64,000 nt of DNA, from contig QXXF01000001.1 of the NCBI GenBank assembly GCA_009911365.1, positions 124,001 to 188,000 on the forward strand, read 5' to 3'. The first letter of the stretch is position 1, and every line of letters starts with the position of its first letter. A program made the position numbers and the translations under genes. Of this stretch, positions 18,873 through 28,634 are shown in pieces. Origin of the DNA: Clostridiales bacterium. Lineage in GTDB: Bacteria > Bacillota > Clostridia > Peptostreptococcales > Anaerovoracaceae. A model generated the notes under the pieces. That model saw only the letters and a program-made list of their open reading frames with translations, was not told the origin of the DNA and did not search any database.

Positions 18873-18909
18873 GTTTCAAAATCAAAACCATTAGTTTCAA
18901 TTTTACAAC
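18873..18909. promoter_or_regulatory. Possible paired activator sites GTTTCA-N4-NNAAAC
   Basis: Two 16-bp elements, 18873-18888 (GTTTCA-AAAT-CAAAAC) and 18894-18909 (GTTTCA-ATTT-TACAAC), lie 21 bp apart. A third similar element lies at 18822-18837 in the terminator loop. The motif differs from the tnaA array, consistent with a different activator. The match is loose. Confidence 0.35.
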
Positions 18910-18913
18910 TCTG

Positions 18914-20305
18914 TCAGTCCAGGTCGTACTTTTTCAGCCTGCGCGACAAAGTCGATTTGTTCATTTTCAAAGCTCTAGCCACGTCGCTGGCCCGTTTGTG
19001 CTTGCCCATCATGGTTTCCAGAATATATTTTTCATACTCCTCCAGCAACTGTGTCATGCTTTTATCCTCAATGTTGGAAGACCGGACAACAGAAGTCTCC
19101 ATGGGCATGCCAATAGCTCGTTCTACTTGGAACCGGGTGATACGATCCCCATCAAAGCTGATCATGATACGCTCCATGATATTTTCCAACTCTCGGATGT
19201 TCCCCGGCCAATCAAAATTTTGCAGGGCAAAGATAGCCTCTTCTGTAATGCCTTTATTCAATCGGTATTCTTTGTTGAACTGCTCCACAAAATAGAGGGC
19301 CAAGGCCCGGATATCCCTTTTGCGGCCTCGCAGAGGCAACAGTTCCAAAGGCATGATGTTCAGCCGATAGTACAGATCTCCCCGGAACACGCCTTCTTCA
19401 ATGGCCTTTTTCAAGTCCATATTAGTAGCCGCAATGAGCCGAATGTCCAAAGGAATGGTTTCCGCACCGCCTACCCGCATGATCTCCCGTTCCTGGAGCA
19501 CTCGCAGCAACTTTGACTGCAAATGGATGGGCAGCTCTCCGATCTCGTCCAAAAACAAAGTCCCTGTGTTAGCCATTTCAAAGAGACCCATCTTCCCCTT
19601 CTTGTCCGCACCAGTGAACGCGCCGCCTTCGTAGCCGAACAATTCCGATTCCATCAAATTTTCCGGGATGGCCGCGCAGTTCACCTTGATAAAGGGCTTG
19701 CCCACCCGCTTGCTGTTCTGGTAGATGAAATTGGCGAATACTTCTTTCCCAGTCCCTGATTCTCCTGTAAGCAGCACGGTCGCATCCAGTCCTGCGATGC
19801 GCATGGCTTTTTCCGCCAGCTGGCGGGTTTCCTCATCCTCTGCGATGATATTGCCCCACATGGTGATGTTTTGCCGTTTCAAATATTCGATCTCTTCTTT
19901 GATTTTGATATGGTCGTTATCCCGCTCTTTCAGCAGTTCCCTGAGGGTCAAGGTTTCGGTAATATCTCGCTCCGTGCTGATCACTAAGTCGATCTTATCT
20001 CCATTGTAAAGCGGCGTTCCAGTCACATAAATTTTTCCACCGTCACCTAGGTTCTGGATCATCTCTTCTTCTTGGCCGCTCTCCAATGTCCGCAAGGTGA
20101 TGGAATCCGCCACAAAGCCCATGTCTTCCAGATCCCGCATGTTCTTACCCAGTACTTCTTCTCGGGTTAGACCTCCTGTTTTACAGGATTCATCATTAAG
20201 ACACAAGGTATTGCCCTTGCCATCAGCGATATAGACTCCCACCTTCAAGCAGTTCAAAATATCCAGGATTTCTCGGTAATTATTTTTAATGAATCTTTTG
20301 TACAT
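18914..20305 (-). CDS. Sigma-54-dependent activator with PAS domain
   Basis: A 463-residue enhancer-binding protein. Residues about 10-120 form a PAS domain ([20 protein letters not shown]). A short coiled coil follows, then the AAA+ domain with GESGTGKE (181-188) and GAFTGA (228-233), then a C-terminal TyrR/Fis-like helix-turn-helix ([21 protein letters not shown]). It sits five bases after the malic enzyme gene and directly upstream of a sigma-54-promoted dehydrogenase. The neighbouring dehydrogenase is therefore its most likely target. Confidence 0.92.
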   Translation of the reverse strand: MYKRFIKNNYREILDILNCLKVGVYIADGKGNTLCLNDESCKTGGLTREEVLGKNMRDLEDMGFVADSITLRTLESGQEEEMIQNLGDGGKIYVTGTPLYNGDKIDLVISTERDITETLTLRELLKERDNDHIKIKEEIEYLKRQNITMWGNIIAEDEETRQLAEKAMRIAGLDATVLLTGESGTGKEVFANFIYQNSKRVGKPFIKVNCAAIPENLMESELFGYEGGAFTGADKKGKMGLFEMANTGTLFLDEIGELPIHLQSKLLRVLQEREIMRVGGAETIPLDIRLIAATNMDLKKAIEEGVFRGDLYYRLNIMPLELLPLRGRKRDIRALALYFVEQFNKEYRLNKGITEEAIFALQNFDWPGNIRELENIMERIMISFDGDRITRFQVERAIGMPMETSVVRSSNIEDKSMTQLLEEYEKYILETMMGKHKRASDVARALKMNKSTLSRRLKKYDLD

Positions 20306-20310
20306 GCTTT

Positions 20311-21465
20311 TTATGCTTTCCAGGCCCGCGCCACAGCTTTGGCAATGGCATCCGCCACGCCTGGATGAAACGCACTTGGAATTATGTAATCCTCTTTCAA
20401 TTCCTGCTTGGGAATAATGTCTGCCAGGGCTCTTGCCGCGGCGATCTTCATCTCCTCTGTGATACGCCCTGCTCTAGCCTCCAGTGCGCCCTTGAAGATC
20501 CCTGGGAAAGCCAGCACATTGTTAATCTGGTTAGGGAAATCAGACCGCCCTGTGCCTACAACTCTAGCACCTGCCTTTTTTGCCAGATCAGGCATGATCT
20601 CTGGCTCTGGATTGGACATCGGAAACACAAGCGCATCCTTAGCCATGGAGGCCACCATTTCTTCGGTGACTATCCCTGGCACGGAAACGCCGACGAAAAT
20701 GTCTGCGCCTACCAGCGCATCCGCAAGCGTTCCATTAACCATGTTTTCATTCGTGATCCTAGCCAACTCTTCTTTGGCTGGAGAAAGCCGATCATCATTT
20801 TTGGCTAGAGGGCCGATCCTGTCGCAGACGATCACGTCTCCCGCACCTACAGAAAGAAGCATCTTGGCGATAGCCGCGCCTGCCGCTCCCGCACCGCTGA
20901 TGACCACCTTCAGGTCCTCCCATCTTTTCCCTACAATTTTCAAAGCATTGATGATCGCCGCTGTCACCACGACTGCCGTTCCATGCTGGTCATCGTGGAA
21001 TACCGGGATGTCCACCTGTTCCTGGAGCTTTCTTTCGATTTCAAAGCACCTTGGTGCCGCAATGTCTTCTAGATTGATCCCTCCGAGAGTAGGAGCGATA
21101 TTCTTCGCAATGTTGACGATCTCGTCCACGTCCTGGGTCTCCAAGCAGATGGGGATCGCATCGATTCCAGCGAATTCTTTGAATAGCAGGGCTTTTCCAT
21201 CCATGACTGGAATGGAGGCCAGGCCACCGATATTTCCAAGGCCCAGTACCGCAGAGCCATCGCTGATCACTGCCACGGTGTTGCTCTTGTTGGTATAGCG
21301 ATAGACATCTTCTGGGTTTTCGTAAATCTTTCTGCATGGTTCAGCTACTCCTGGCGTATAAGCTGTGGAAAGGTCATCCTTGTTCTTGACCGGCACTTTG
21401 CTTGCCACTGCCATTTTTCCCTTGTGTTCCTCATGCATTTTTAAGGACTCTTTGTAATAATCCAT
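20311..21465 (-). CDS. NAD(P)-dependent malic enzyme
   Basis: 384 residues, the short bacterial malic enzyme without a phosphotransacetylase domain. Visible motifs are [56 protein letters not shown], the nucleotide-binding [15 protein letters not shown], and [10 protein letters not shown]. It decarboxylates malate oxidatively to pyruvate in the cytoplasm. It begins nine bases after the GlnRS gene and ends five bases before the activator, so all three are probably co-transcribed. The NAD versus NADP preference cannot be decided here. Confidence 0.93.
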   Translation of the reverse strand: MDYYKESLKMHEEHKGKMAVASKVPVKNKDDLSTAYTPGVAEPCRKIYENPEDVYRYTNKSNTVAVISDGSAVLGLGNIGGLASIPVMDGKALLFKEFAGIDAIPICLETQDVDEIVNIAKNIAPTLGGINLEDIAAPRCFEIERKLQEQVDIPVFHDDQHGTAVVVTAAIINALKIVGKRWEDLKVVISGAGAAGAAIAKMLLSVGAGDVIVCDRIGPLAKNDDRLSPAKEELARITNENMVNGTLADALVGADIFVGVSVPGIVTEEMVASMAKDALVFPMSNPEPEIMPDLAKKAGARVVGTGRSDFPNQINNVLAFPGIFKGALEARAGRITEEMKIAAARALADIIPKQELKEDYIIPSAFHPGVADAIAKAVARAWKA

Positions 21466-21474
21466 GACCCCTCC

Positions 21475-23133
21475 TCATTTTTTCCAGGAACTTTTTAGTC
21501 CCACGATTTTATTAAAGACTTTTTCTTCGTCAGTTGTCAGCTTTGCGTCAGCGATATAATAGCCATGGCGGAAGAACTGGAATCGCTCGCCTGGCGCGGC
21601 TTTTGCCACGGATGGCTCTGCGTAGCCCCATGTTTCCTGTAGGGAATCCGGGTTGAGGATATTTTCTCCCTGTTCATTTTCCACCATCAGATAATCGTAA
21701 TTACGGATCTTTACCTTAACTGCGGTCCTTGCGTCTACCCAGTGGATGGTCCCCTTTACTTTGCGGCCTTCAAAACCACTGCCACTCTTTGTTTCCGGGT
21801 CATACGTACAGAGCAGTTCCTTGATGGTGCCGTCTTCGTTCTTCACCACTTCATGGCAAGTGATGAAATACGCGCCTTTGAAACGAACTTCGTTGCCAGG
21901 GAACAGGCGGAAATATTTTTTTACCGGTTCTTCCATAAAATCCGCACCATCTACGTAAAGCTCTCTACTGAACGGAACTTTACGGTTTCCCAGTTCAGGC
22001 ACTTCCCGGTTGTTTTCGATCTCCATTTCCTCTGTCTGGTCTTTTGGGTAATTGGTGATGATGATCTTGATGGGGTCCTCCACCACATTGCGGCTCTCCA
22101 CTTTGGCTTTTAGATCTTCCCGCACGCAATGCTCCAGCAGTGCCACGTCTACTGTGCTGTTTGCTTTGGAAACACCGATGCGCTCGCAGAAATCACGGAT
22201 CGCTTCTGGCGTGTACCCTCTTCGCCGCAGACCAGCCACAGTTGGCATCCTTGGGTCATCCCAGCCATCGACTGTGCCCTCGTCCACCAGGGCCTTGAGA
22301 TGCCGCTTGCTCATGACTGTGTTGGTCAGGTTGAGCCGTGCGAACTCGATCTGCTGCGGCGGTGCTTCCCATTCCAGCTCTTGCAGCACCCAATCGTAAA
22401 GAGGCCGATGGTCTTCAAATTCCAAAGTGCAGATGGAATGGGTGATCCCTTCGATCGCATCTTCAATTGGATGCGCATAGTCATACATTGGATAAATACA
22501 GTATTTACCACCAGTGTTGTGGTGTTCTGTGTGGGAGATACGGTAAATGACCGGATCCCGCATGTTGATGTTTGGTGAGGCCATGTCGATCTTGGCTCTC
22601 AGAACCTTTTCCCCGTCACCGTATTTTCCCGCTTTCATTTCCTCGAAAAGCCGCAGGTTTTCCTCTACGCTCCTATTCCTATAAGGGCTTTCCTTACCCG
22701 GTTCTTTCAGAGTCCCCCGGTATTCCCGGATCTCGTCTGCGTTTAGGTCGCATACGAAGGCCTTGCCTTTTTTAATCAGGCGAATGGCATATTCGTACAT
22801 TTTGTCAAAGTAGTCGGAAGCCCAGAGCCTGTCGTCCCACTGGAATCCCAGCCATTTTACGTCTGCCTCGATTGCGTCCACGTACTCCATGTCCTCTTTG
22901 ACTGGATTGGTGTCATCGTATCGCAGATTACACTTTCCCTGATATTTTTCTGCCGTGGAAAAATTAAGGCAAATGGATTTTGCGTGTCCAATGTGGAGAT
23001 ATCCGTTAGGTTCTGGCGGGAAACGAGTATGTACCCGGTCTCCATACTTGCCTGTTTCCTGATCCCTGTCGATCATGTTATGAATAAAGTTGGAAGCGCT
23101 TTCCGGCGCGCCTGCCTGTTTTGTGTCTGCCAT
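21475..23133 (-). CDS. glnS: Glutaminyl-tRNA synthetase
   Basis: 552 residues from the ATG at 23133, seven bases after AGGAGG; an ATG at 23151 overlaps that site and was rejected. Class I synthetase with the HIGH-type motif in [17 protein letters not shown], the acceptor-binding domain ([15 protein letters not shown]) and the KMSKS-type loop [10 protein letters not shown]. The C-terminal half is the two-barrel anticodon-binding domain. It charges tRNA-Gln directly. A dedicated GlnRS is less common in Clostridia, many of which use the GatCAB route, so its presence may reflect lineage or acquisition. Confidence 0.95.
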   Translation of the reverse strand: MADTKQAGAPESASNFIHNMIDRDQETGKYGDRVHTRFPPEPNGYLHIGHAKSICLNFSTAEKYQGKCNLRYDDTNPVKEDMEYVDAIEADVKWLGFQWDDRLWASDYFDKMYEYAIRLIKKGKAFVCDLNADEIREYRGTLKEPGKESPYRNRSVEENLRLFEEMKAGKYGDGEKVLRAKIDMASPNINMRDPVIYRISHTEHHNTGGKYCIYPMYDYAHPIEDAIEGITHSICTLEFEDHRPLYDWVLQELEWEAPPQQIEFARLNLTNTVMSKRHLKALVDEGTVDGWDDPRMPTVAGLRRRGYTPEAIRDFCERIGVSKANSTVDVALLEHCVREDLKAKVESRNVVEDPIKIIITNYPKDQTEEMEIENNREVPELGNRKVPFSRELYVDGADFMEEPVKKYFRLFPGNEVRFKGAYFITCHEVVKNEDGTIKELLCTYDPETKSGSGFEGRKVKGTIHWVDARTAVKVKIRNYDYLMVENEQGENILNPDSLQETWGYAEPSVAKAAPGERFQFFRHGYYIADAKLTTDEEKVFNKIVGLKSSWKK

Positions 23134-23195
23134 AGCCGTTCCTCCTATCAATAATACTCAATTATTATATCCCAATCATGGTAGTAAATGCAATG

Positions 23196-23221
23196 AAAAA
23201 GGAGCCCCAACGCTCCTTTTT
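23196..23221 (-). terminator. Bidirectional terminator
   Basis: GGAGC (23201-23205) pairs with GCTCC (23212-23216), flanked by AAAAA and TTTTT. It ends the small secreted-protein gene just to its right. Confidence 0.8.
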
Positions 23222-23229
23222 CGCAAATC

Positions 23230-23436
23230 TTATTTATCCTCTCCTTGAGTTGACGCTGTCAAAAGCAACGTCTCTGTTTCCGGCGCAGAAAGCGATAAAA
23301 CCTGCTGCGTCCGCACTCCTGCTGTCTGATTGGCATAAGCAGGATGCTGGTGCAGGGTCTCGCCTCCCAAACCGATAACGCCTACTGCCAGTAACATGGT
23401 GAATGTTGTTGCCATTACAACTGCTTTTTGCTTCAT
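23230..23436 (-). CDS. Small secreted protein of unknown function
   Basis: 68 residues. MKQKAVVMA, then a hydrophobic stretch and a probable signal-peptidase site near AYA-N (about residue 35), leave a mature peptide of roughly 33 residues rich in Thr, Ser and Glu. The start is backed by AAAGGGGAA. It has its own terminator, which supports it as a real transcript. I recognise no family; a short exported peptide or a decayed surface protein are both possible. Confidence 0.55.
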   Translation of the reverse strand: MKQKAVVMATTFTMLLAVGVIGLGGETLHQHPAYANQTAGVRTQQVLSLSAPETETLLLTASTQGEDK

Positions 23437-23600
23437 ATATATTCCCCTTTCCCATGCTTAGTGTCATCTATTGTTCCCTTTTGTAAGTCTCATTATAGAG
23501 TGGGAATGTGTCAGGTGTTTGACGAAAATCTTAAGAAATTCTGATGTTCCTCTAACATTCCTCTTAAAAAGGCAGCAGCGGATCGAATATCTGAAATTAA

Positions 23601-23640
23601 GAGAAAACCTGAAGAGCATCGGGCTTCCTCAGGTTCTCGC
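23601..23640 (-). terminator. Terminator after thiolase
   Basis: AACCTGA (23606-23612) pairs with TCAGGTT (23629-23635), and a T-rich tract follows on the minus strand. It lies 17 bases after the thiolase stop. Confidence 0.65.
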
Positions 23641-23651
23641 ATAGCATCAAA

Positions 23652-24830
23652 CTATCTTTCAACGATCATGGATGTTCCCTGTCCGCCTCCGATACACAGA
23701 GTAGCCAGACCAGTCTTGGAGTCTCTCTTCATCATTTCGTAGATCAGAGTGATGAGGATTCTGCAGCCGGACGCTCCGATTGGGTGACCCAGCGCGATAG
23801 CTCCACCGTTTACATTGAGTTTTTCAAGATCGAATCCCAGATCTTTCCCCACTGCCACGGACTGCGCCGCAAACGCTTCGTTTGCTTCGATCAGGTCAAT
23901 ATCATCAATAGTCATCCCTGCTTTTTCCATAGCTTTTCTGCAAGCTGGAATTGGTCCAATGCCCATGATCTTTGGATCTACACCTGCTGACGCATAGGAC
24001 TTGATTGTACACAGAGGCTTGATTCCCAGTTCGTCAGCCTTTTCTTTGGACATTACAACCACTGCTGCGCCAGAATCATTGATACCAGAAGCGTTTGCCG
24101 CTGTTACGATACCATCTTTTTTGAATGCGGGTCTCAGCTTGCTGATGCCTTCCGCAGTCACGCCGTCTTTTGGATATTCATCTGTATCAAAGATCTTTGG
24201 ATCGCCTTTTCTCTGCGGGATTTCTACAGGAACGATTTCGTCCTTGAATCTTCCAGCCTTAACAGCAGCAACCGCTTTCTGCTGGGAAGCTGCCGCGAAC
24301 TCGTCCAGTTCTTCTCTTGTCAGTCCCCATTCTTCCGCTACGTTTTCTGCTGTGATACCCATGTGGTAGTTGTTAAATGCATCTGTCAGACCGTCGTTTA
24401 CCATCATGTCGATCATCTGGGTATTGTTCATTCTAGCGCCCCATCTTCCAGCTGGCATCGCATAAGCTGCCATGGACATGTTTTCCGCGCCACCCGCAAT
24501 GATGATGTCAGCGTCTCCCGCTTTGATCATCTGTGCTGCCAGGGATACTGTCCTCAGTCCAGATCCACATACCTTGTTCATTGTCATTGCTGGTACTTCC
24601 TTCGGGATTCCAGCGTCCATAGCGATCTGTCTCGCAACGTTCTGTCCCAACGCACCCTGCAATACGCAGCCTAAAACTACTTCATCAATATCTTCTGGCT
24701 TGATGCCTGCTCTTTTAATGGCTTCTTTCACTGCGATCGCACCCAATGTTCTTGCAGGTACGTTCTTCAGTGATCCGCCAAAACTGCCGATTGGCGTTCT
24801 TGCTGCGCTTGCGATTACAACATCTCTCAT
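23652..24830 (-). CDS. Acetyl-CoA C-acetyltransferase (thiolase)
   Basis: 392 residues, normal for a biosynthetic thiolase. The acyl-accepting Cys88 lies in [10 protein letters not shown], the general-base His349 in [10 protein letters not shown], and the proton-shuttling Cys379 in [10 protein letters not shown]. It condenses two acetyl-CoA to acetoacetyl-CoA, or cleaves it, and commonly starts butyrate formation in Clostridia. AAGGAGG lies nine bases before the ATG. It stands alone; the other butyrate genes are not in the window. Confidence 0.95.
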   Translation of the reverse strand: MRDVVIASAARTPIGSFGGSLKNVPARTLGAIAVKEAIKRAGIKPEDIDEVVLGCVLQGALGQNVARQIAMDAGIPKEVPAMTMNKVCGSGLRTVSLAAQMIKAGDADIIIAGGAENMSMAAYAMPAGRWGARMNNTQMIDMMVNDGLTDAFNNYHMGITAENVAEEWGLTREELDEFAAASQQKAVAAVKAGRFKDEIVPVEIPQRKGDPKIFDTDEYPKDGVTAEGISKLRPAFKKDGIVTAANASGINDSGAAVVVMSKEKADELGIKPLCTIKSYASAGVDPKIMGIGPIPACRKAMEKAGMTIDDIDLIEANEAFAAQSVAVGKDLGFDLEKLNVNGGAIALGHPIGASGCRILITLIYEMMKRDSKTGLATLCIGGGQGTSMIVER

Positions 24831-25013
24831 TTTTCATGTCCTCCTTAATGTTTCCGCACGTTGCCGTGCCAAAATAACTGCGTTAGAGTTTCAGCTAATT
24901 ACTGCTTGTCTTCTTTAAAATATTATCACAATTTTTCAGAATCGCAAGCATTCTCAGCAAAAACTTGTGAATATCTTACTAGTTTTTTCTATGTAGCAGA
25001 AAAAACTGTTAAG

Positions 25014-25949
25014 TCACTTAAAAACCGCGATATATTTTTCTACCATTTTCACTGGTTTATAGGAAAGCTTTGCTTTTCTCAAGTTTGGAATCCCCATGTC
25101 TTCTTCCCTGTTGATGTATTTCACAAAAGGCGGCACATTGATGCAGAATTCATTGTTGATCGCCTGATATAGTCCTCTGAAATTCACATTTGCTTTTTCT
25201 ACGTGTACGGTGATGGTATTTTTATTTAAGGTCCCGCCAATAGTGAGTGCTTCGATCTTTCCATCAATCAAGATCGCGCCCGCAGTGTATCCTACTTGTT
25301 CCAGGTTGCGAAACACGTCTTCCATGGCCTGCTCTTCCATTTTTAACATCTGCATTTCATGCTCCGGCACTTCCTTGCGCTGGTTGAACTCATCGATGAA
25401 ACGCATGGCATCGTCTGCCATGGCGGATGTGAGTGGCACGTATTCATATTGATAATTTTTGTGAAAATAGTTGAGATGGTTCTTCTTGGCGTGATAGTCC
25501 CGACCTTTCAGTTCCACCAAATCCTGCCGCCTGTAAACATAATCGTAGTTAGGTCTGTCTTCTATGAATTTCATCTTGCCTGGGCAAGCGTTTTCTATGA
25601 TGTCAATCATATGGAAAGGAAGCAGACGGATGCTAAAGGGATATCCCTTTTCTTCAAAGATCCGCTTTGCCTCTTCCAGTGCCCCGCGGGTTCCTTCCGG
25701 ATCATACTCTCCGTTCTTTGTCAAAGGCGGGAACAAGAAAGGCTCGATGATGCCATCCTCCAGTTCCAGATGACTGATGCCAGCCAGCAGCAGGTAATCT
25801 CCTGACTGCATCCAGCTGAACCGATTGATGTCCCTCCACATATATAAAGCGGAAAATGACAGTCCGGAAGTTTTATAATCATAGCCATTCAAGTATTCTT
25901 CCAAAAATGACCGATCTTCCACCGTTATACGGTTTTCAAACATGAACAT
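25014..25949 (-). CDS. DUF2156 (GNAT-fold) protein
   Basis: 311 residues resembling the phosphatidylglycerol lysyltransferase C-terminal family (DUF2156), which has two GNAT folds. Segments such as YDYKTSGLSFSALYMWRD at the N-terminus and KKNHLNYFHKNYQYEYVPL in the middle are characteristic. The membrane half of MprF is absent, so this is a soluble stand-alone enzyme. Related proteins move aminoacyl or acyl groups, but the substrate here is unknown. It starts four bases after surE and uses GGAGG in the surE tail, so the two are translationally linked. Confidence 0.85.
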   Translation of the reverse strand: MFMFENRITVEDRSFLEEYLNGYDYKTSGLSFSALYMWRDINRFSWMQSGDYLLLAGISHLELEDGIIEPFLFPPLTKNGEYDPEGTRGALEEAKRIFEEKGYPFSIRLLPFHMIDIIENACPGKMKFIEDRPNYDYVYRRQDLVELKGRDYHAKKNHLNYFHKNYQYEYVPLTSAMADDAMRFIDEFNQRKEVPEHEMQMLKMEEQAMEDVFRNLEQVGYTAGAILIDGKIEALTIGGTLNKNTITVHVEKANVNFRGLYQAINNEFCINVPPFVKYINREEDMGIPNLRKAKLSYKPVKMVEKYIAVFK

Positions 25950-25952
25950 AAA

Positions 25953-26717
25953 TTATTCCTCCAGCCTCCAGTTTCTGACTTGTTCTATGAAATCATATCT
26001 CGTCATATCGTACTGCAGGGGTGTGATACTGGCATAACCATCCTGCATGGAAATCACGTCAATATCATCAGGAAGCCCTTCGTAAACCACGGGATTACCT
26101 TCGTACCAGTATTGAGTCTTCCCGTTTTCTCCCATCTGCGGCCGAAACCACTCCTGATATTCTCTCGCACCCAGCCTTGTGTATTTCACGCCCTTGATCT
26201 GCTCCTTTGGCAGGTCCGGCGTATTGATGTTTAGCACTGTCTTGGCGTCCATTTTAGAAAATCCCTTTCTGCACGCATTCACCGCCAGCTCACAGGCCAG
26301 TTCAAAATGGGTGGCCTGATGGCTGTTGACAGAAACCGCGACAGACGGGATCCCGCAAAGAGAGCCTTCTATGGCCGCAGACACGGTTCCTGAGTACAGC
26401 GTGTCCGTTCCCAGATTACCCCCGAGGTTGATCCCAGAATACACCATATCCACTTTGATACTCTGGTCCAGCAGGATCTTCGTTCCGATTTTTACGCAGT
26501 CAGCTGGCGTTCCTGTTATCGCATATGCCTTTGCCGCATGTTCAAAAACCGTCTCCTCTACCTCAATGGGTTTGCCCACTGTGATGCCGTGACCTGCCGC
26601 GCTTCTCTGAGAGTCAGGCGCACAGACATAAATATTCGCCTCTTTCGCCAAAGCCTTCCCCAACGCACAAATCCCAGACGCTTTGATCCCATCATCATTA
26701 GTCAGCAATATATTCAA
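25953..26717 (-). CDS. surE: 5'/3'-nucleotidase SurE
   Basis: 254 residues with the SurE signature at the N-terminus (MNILLTNDDGIKASGI, metal ligands Asp8 and Asp9), then APDSQRSAAGHGITV and YSGINLGGNLGTDTLYSGTVSAA. It dephosphorylates nucleoside monophosphates and short polyphosphate or oligonucleotides with a divalent metal. It is the first gene of a two-gene operon with the DUF2156 protein. An extended -10 (TGGTATAAT) lies about 140 bases upstream. Confidence 0.95.
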   Translation of the reverse strand: MNILLTNDDGIKASGICALGKALAKEANIYVCAPDSQRSAAGHGITVGKPIEVEETVFEHAAKAYAITGTPADCVKIGTKILLDQSIKVDMVYSGINLGGNLGTDTLYSGTVSAAIEGSLCGIPSVAVSVNSHQATHFELACELAVNACRKGFSKMDAKTVLNINTPDLPKEQIKGVKYTRLGAREYQEWFRPQMGENGKTQYWYEGNPVVYEGLPDDIDVISMQDGYASITPLQYDMTRYDFIEQVRNWRLEE

Positions 26718-27125
26718 TCCTCATTCCCCTTTCATCAGATATATATATTTTAGTTCAGCCGCATTTTTGATACCATGGATTCCCTCTGAAAATATCATGG
26801 GATCTATGATTCAATAAATGCGCCCTTGCGGCAACGCCGTTTTCAATTAATTATGTTTATTATACCATAACTCTCTTACGATACGCTTCTCTTTTTTTGC
26901 GATAGGCAAAATCCATAAAATTCAGACTTCTAGTGCGCACTTCTGCCCTGTGGTGGTTTTCACATACATTTTAGGGCAAATTTTGTCTTTTCATACTAGA
27001 GTTGTAGTGCTAGACCGCCTGCTTCATACTGTTGTTCTACAGACAATATTTTCTTTTTTTGCTAAAGTGTCTTTAAAAATCGCTTGAAAACAATCATTTG
27101 ACAAACATGAATCAGGAGAAAAGTT
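26718..27125. other. Spacer upstream of surE
   Basis: About 400 bases, AT-rich, with no gene. On the minus strand an extended -10 TGGTATAAT at 26859-26867 may serve surE. On the plus strand TTGACA followed by AGGAG leads into a short chimeric frame at 27126. Confidence 0.4.
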
Positions 27126-27302
27126 ATGACAGATGTTGAATCACTGAAAAAGTATGTTGGAAAAGAGCATAGGCAAGAAGTGGAGGCGGTCACAGCAGCC
27201 AGCGCATATGATGTATGTCACGCCGATGCGATTTTTGACATCCATTTTGCGGAAAATATTATAAAAATGGGTCTTCACCGTGCTTTCAGAAATGAAAAGT
27301 AG
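27126..27302 (+). other. Short plus-strand frame at a recombination junction
   Basis: 58 codons (MTDVESLKKYVGKEH at the N-terminus) preceded by a good AGGAG site. After about codon 20 it runs antisense through the 3' end of the broken LuxR gene. It looks like the 5' end of some lost gene joined to unrelated DNA. I do not recognise the N-terminal segment. Confidence 0.3.
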
Positions 27303-27733
27303 CTTTGCTATTTCTCCATTGCATTTCCCTTCGTAAATCAACTTGCTCAGGTCCTTTTCCCTGCTTGTCAGTTCAAAGGTTTCTGCCACTTCTTTCAGCC
27401 GCTTGTCAAGGTCAAATTCCTTTTGTCTTGGCACGGATACTTCCTCGCCGCTTTCAAAGGCTTGGCCGAAATCGTTTTTATAAATGAAAATCACAGTGGC
27501 GATGTTGACCATGAACCAGAAAGCAATAGTCAAATCCAGAGGTTCCCGAATAAACCTGCTGTTGCCCCAGTAAACAGAAGCTTCGCCCCAAAAGTAGGAA
27601 GCATAATTCCACACTAGCATAAGCCAGCGAAGCGCATAAAAATAATTGACCGCAAACAGAATCGTAGAACCAAACCACAGCAGTGCGTAAACCAGGATAT
27701 AGGTCTTAGCCGCTTTCTGTAAGACTGATAACT
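27141..27733 (-). pseudogene. Truncated LuxR-type membrane regulator
   Basis: The frame carries two hydrophobic segments (TYILVYALLWFGSTILFAV; TIAFWFMVNIATVIFIY) and a LuxR-type helix-turn-helix (ELTSREKDLSKLIYEGKCNGEIA, STVKTHFYNIFRKMDVKNRIGV). Relatives have a longer multi-helix N-terminal half. Here the in-frame sequence reaches TAG at about 27731 without a start before the first ATG at 27620. After NRIGVTYII the tail (CAGCCDRLHFLPMLFSNILFQ) does not look like the family, so the 3' end is probably a recombination joint. A short functional DNA-binding fragment from 27620 cannot be excluded. Confidence 0.6.
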
Positions 27734-27803
27734 ACTATAGTTCTCTTCCTGTTATGATGCAAGCTTTTTCTTCCCGCACTCCGCCAGCTTCTTTGTTTCC
27801 TCC

Positions 27804-27848
27804 AAAAAACGAAAGTGCCAGAACCGTTGCGTCCATCTGGCACTTTCG
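27804..27848 (-). terminator. Terminator after the sirtuin gene
   Basis: A 13-bp perfect inverted repeat (27810-27822 with 27836-27848) is followed on the minus strand by six T residues (27809-27804). Confidence 0.88.
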
Positions 27849-27893
27849 TACTAAATCTATCCGAAAAACTGCTGAAACCCGCTGAAAATCGCC

Positions 27894-28619
27894 TTAATCG
27901 CCTAATACTTTTCCAATCGCATCGTTAACCACAAGCGTGGCCCGGTCATCATACTGGGTCTGGGACTTGTTAATCAAGATCAAGTTATTTCCTCTGAAAT
28001 AATTGATCAGCCCTGCGGCGGGATACACCACCAGGGAGGTTCCGCCCACGATTAATGTGTCCGCCTTGCTGATGGCATTGATCGCACCAGAGATGACGTC
28101 TTCATCCAGCGCTTCTTCATAAAGCACCACATCTGGCTTTACGATCCCACCGCATTTTTCGCATTTGGGGATATCGCCGTCACAGTGGTTTGGATCCATA
28201 ATATAGTCCAAGTCATAAAACGCGTTGCAGTCCATGCAATAATTTCTCAGCACAGAACCATGCAGTTCATAGACATTTTTGCTGCCAGCCAGCTGATGAA
28301 GTCCATCAATGTTTTGCGTGACTACAGCTGTCAATTTCCCCTCTTGTTCTAAACGGGCCAAAGCTTTGTGAGCTTTATTCGGCTTCGCATCCTGGTAAAT
28401 CAAATTATTTTTGTAGTAATCAAAGAACGTATCCATGTGGTTCATGAAAAAAGAATGAGACAGCATGGTTTCTGGTGACTGACCATATTGGGACACAGCC
28501 TGATACAGTCCGCTTTCTGACCGAAAATCTGGAATATTGCTCTCTGTGGAAACGCCCGCACCTCCAAAGAACACAATCTTTTTACTCTCATCAATTACTG
28601 CTTTTACTCTTGTGTCCAT
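27894..28619 (-). CDS. cobB: NAD-dependent protein deacylase (sirtuin)
   Basis: 241 residues, standard for a bacterial Sir2 protein. NAD-binding motifs are GAGVSTESNIPDFRS (20-34), TQNIDGLHQLAG and GTSLVVYPAAGL. His120 in ELHGS is the catalytic base. The zinc is held by C128, C131, C153 and C156. It removes acyl groups from protein lysines using NAD, probably acting on metabolic enzymes in the cytoplasm. The lipoprotein gene lies 15 bases upstream and may share its transcript; a strong terminator follows. Confidence 0.94.
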   Translation of the reverse strand: MDTRVKAVIDESKKIVFFGGAGVSTESNIPDFRSESGLYQAVSQYGQSPETMLSHSFFMNHMDTFFDYYKNNLIYQDAKPNKAHKALARLEQEGKLTAVVTQNIDGLHQLAGSKNVYELHGSVLRNYCMDCNAFYDLDYIMDPNHCDGDIPKCEKCGGIVKPDVVLYEEALDEDVISGAINAISKADTLIVGGTSLVVYPAAGLINYFRGNNLILINKSQTQYDDRATLVVNDAIGKVLGD

Positions 28620-28634
28620 CCTTTCTCTCCTCCT

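Noticed and set aside
24860-24880. A TGGCACG near the thiolase gene resembling a sigma-54 promoter.
   Set aside because: On the minus strand the GG and GC are separated by 11 bases instead of 10, and no activator site or T-rich context supports it. The GCACG/CGTGC hairpin is the stronger signal there.
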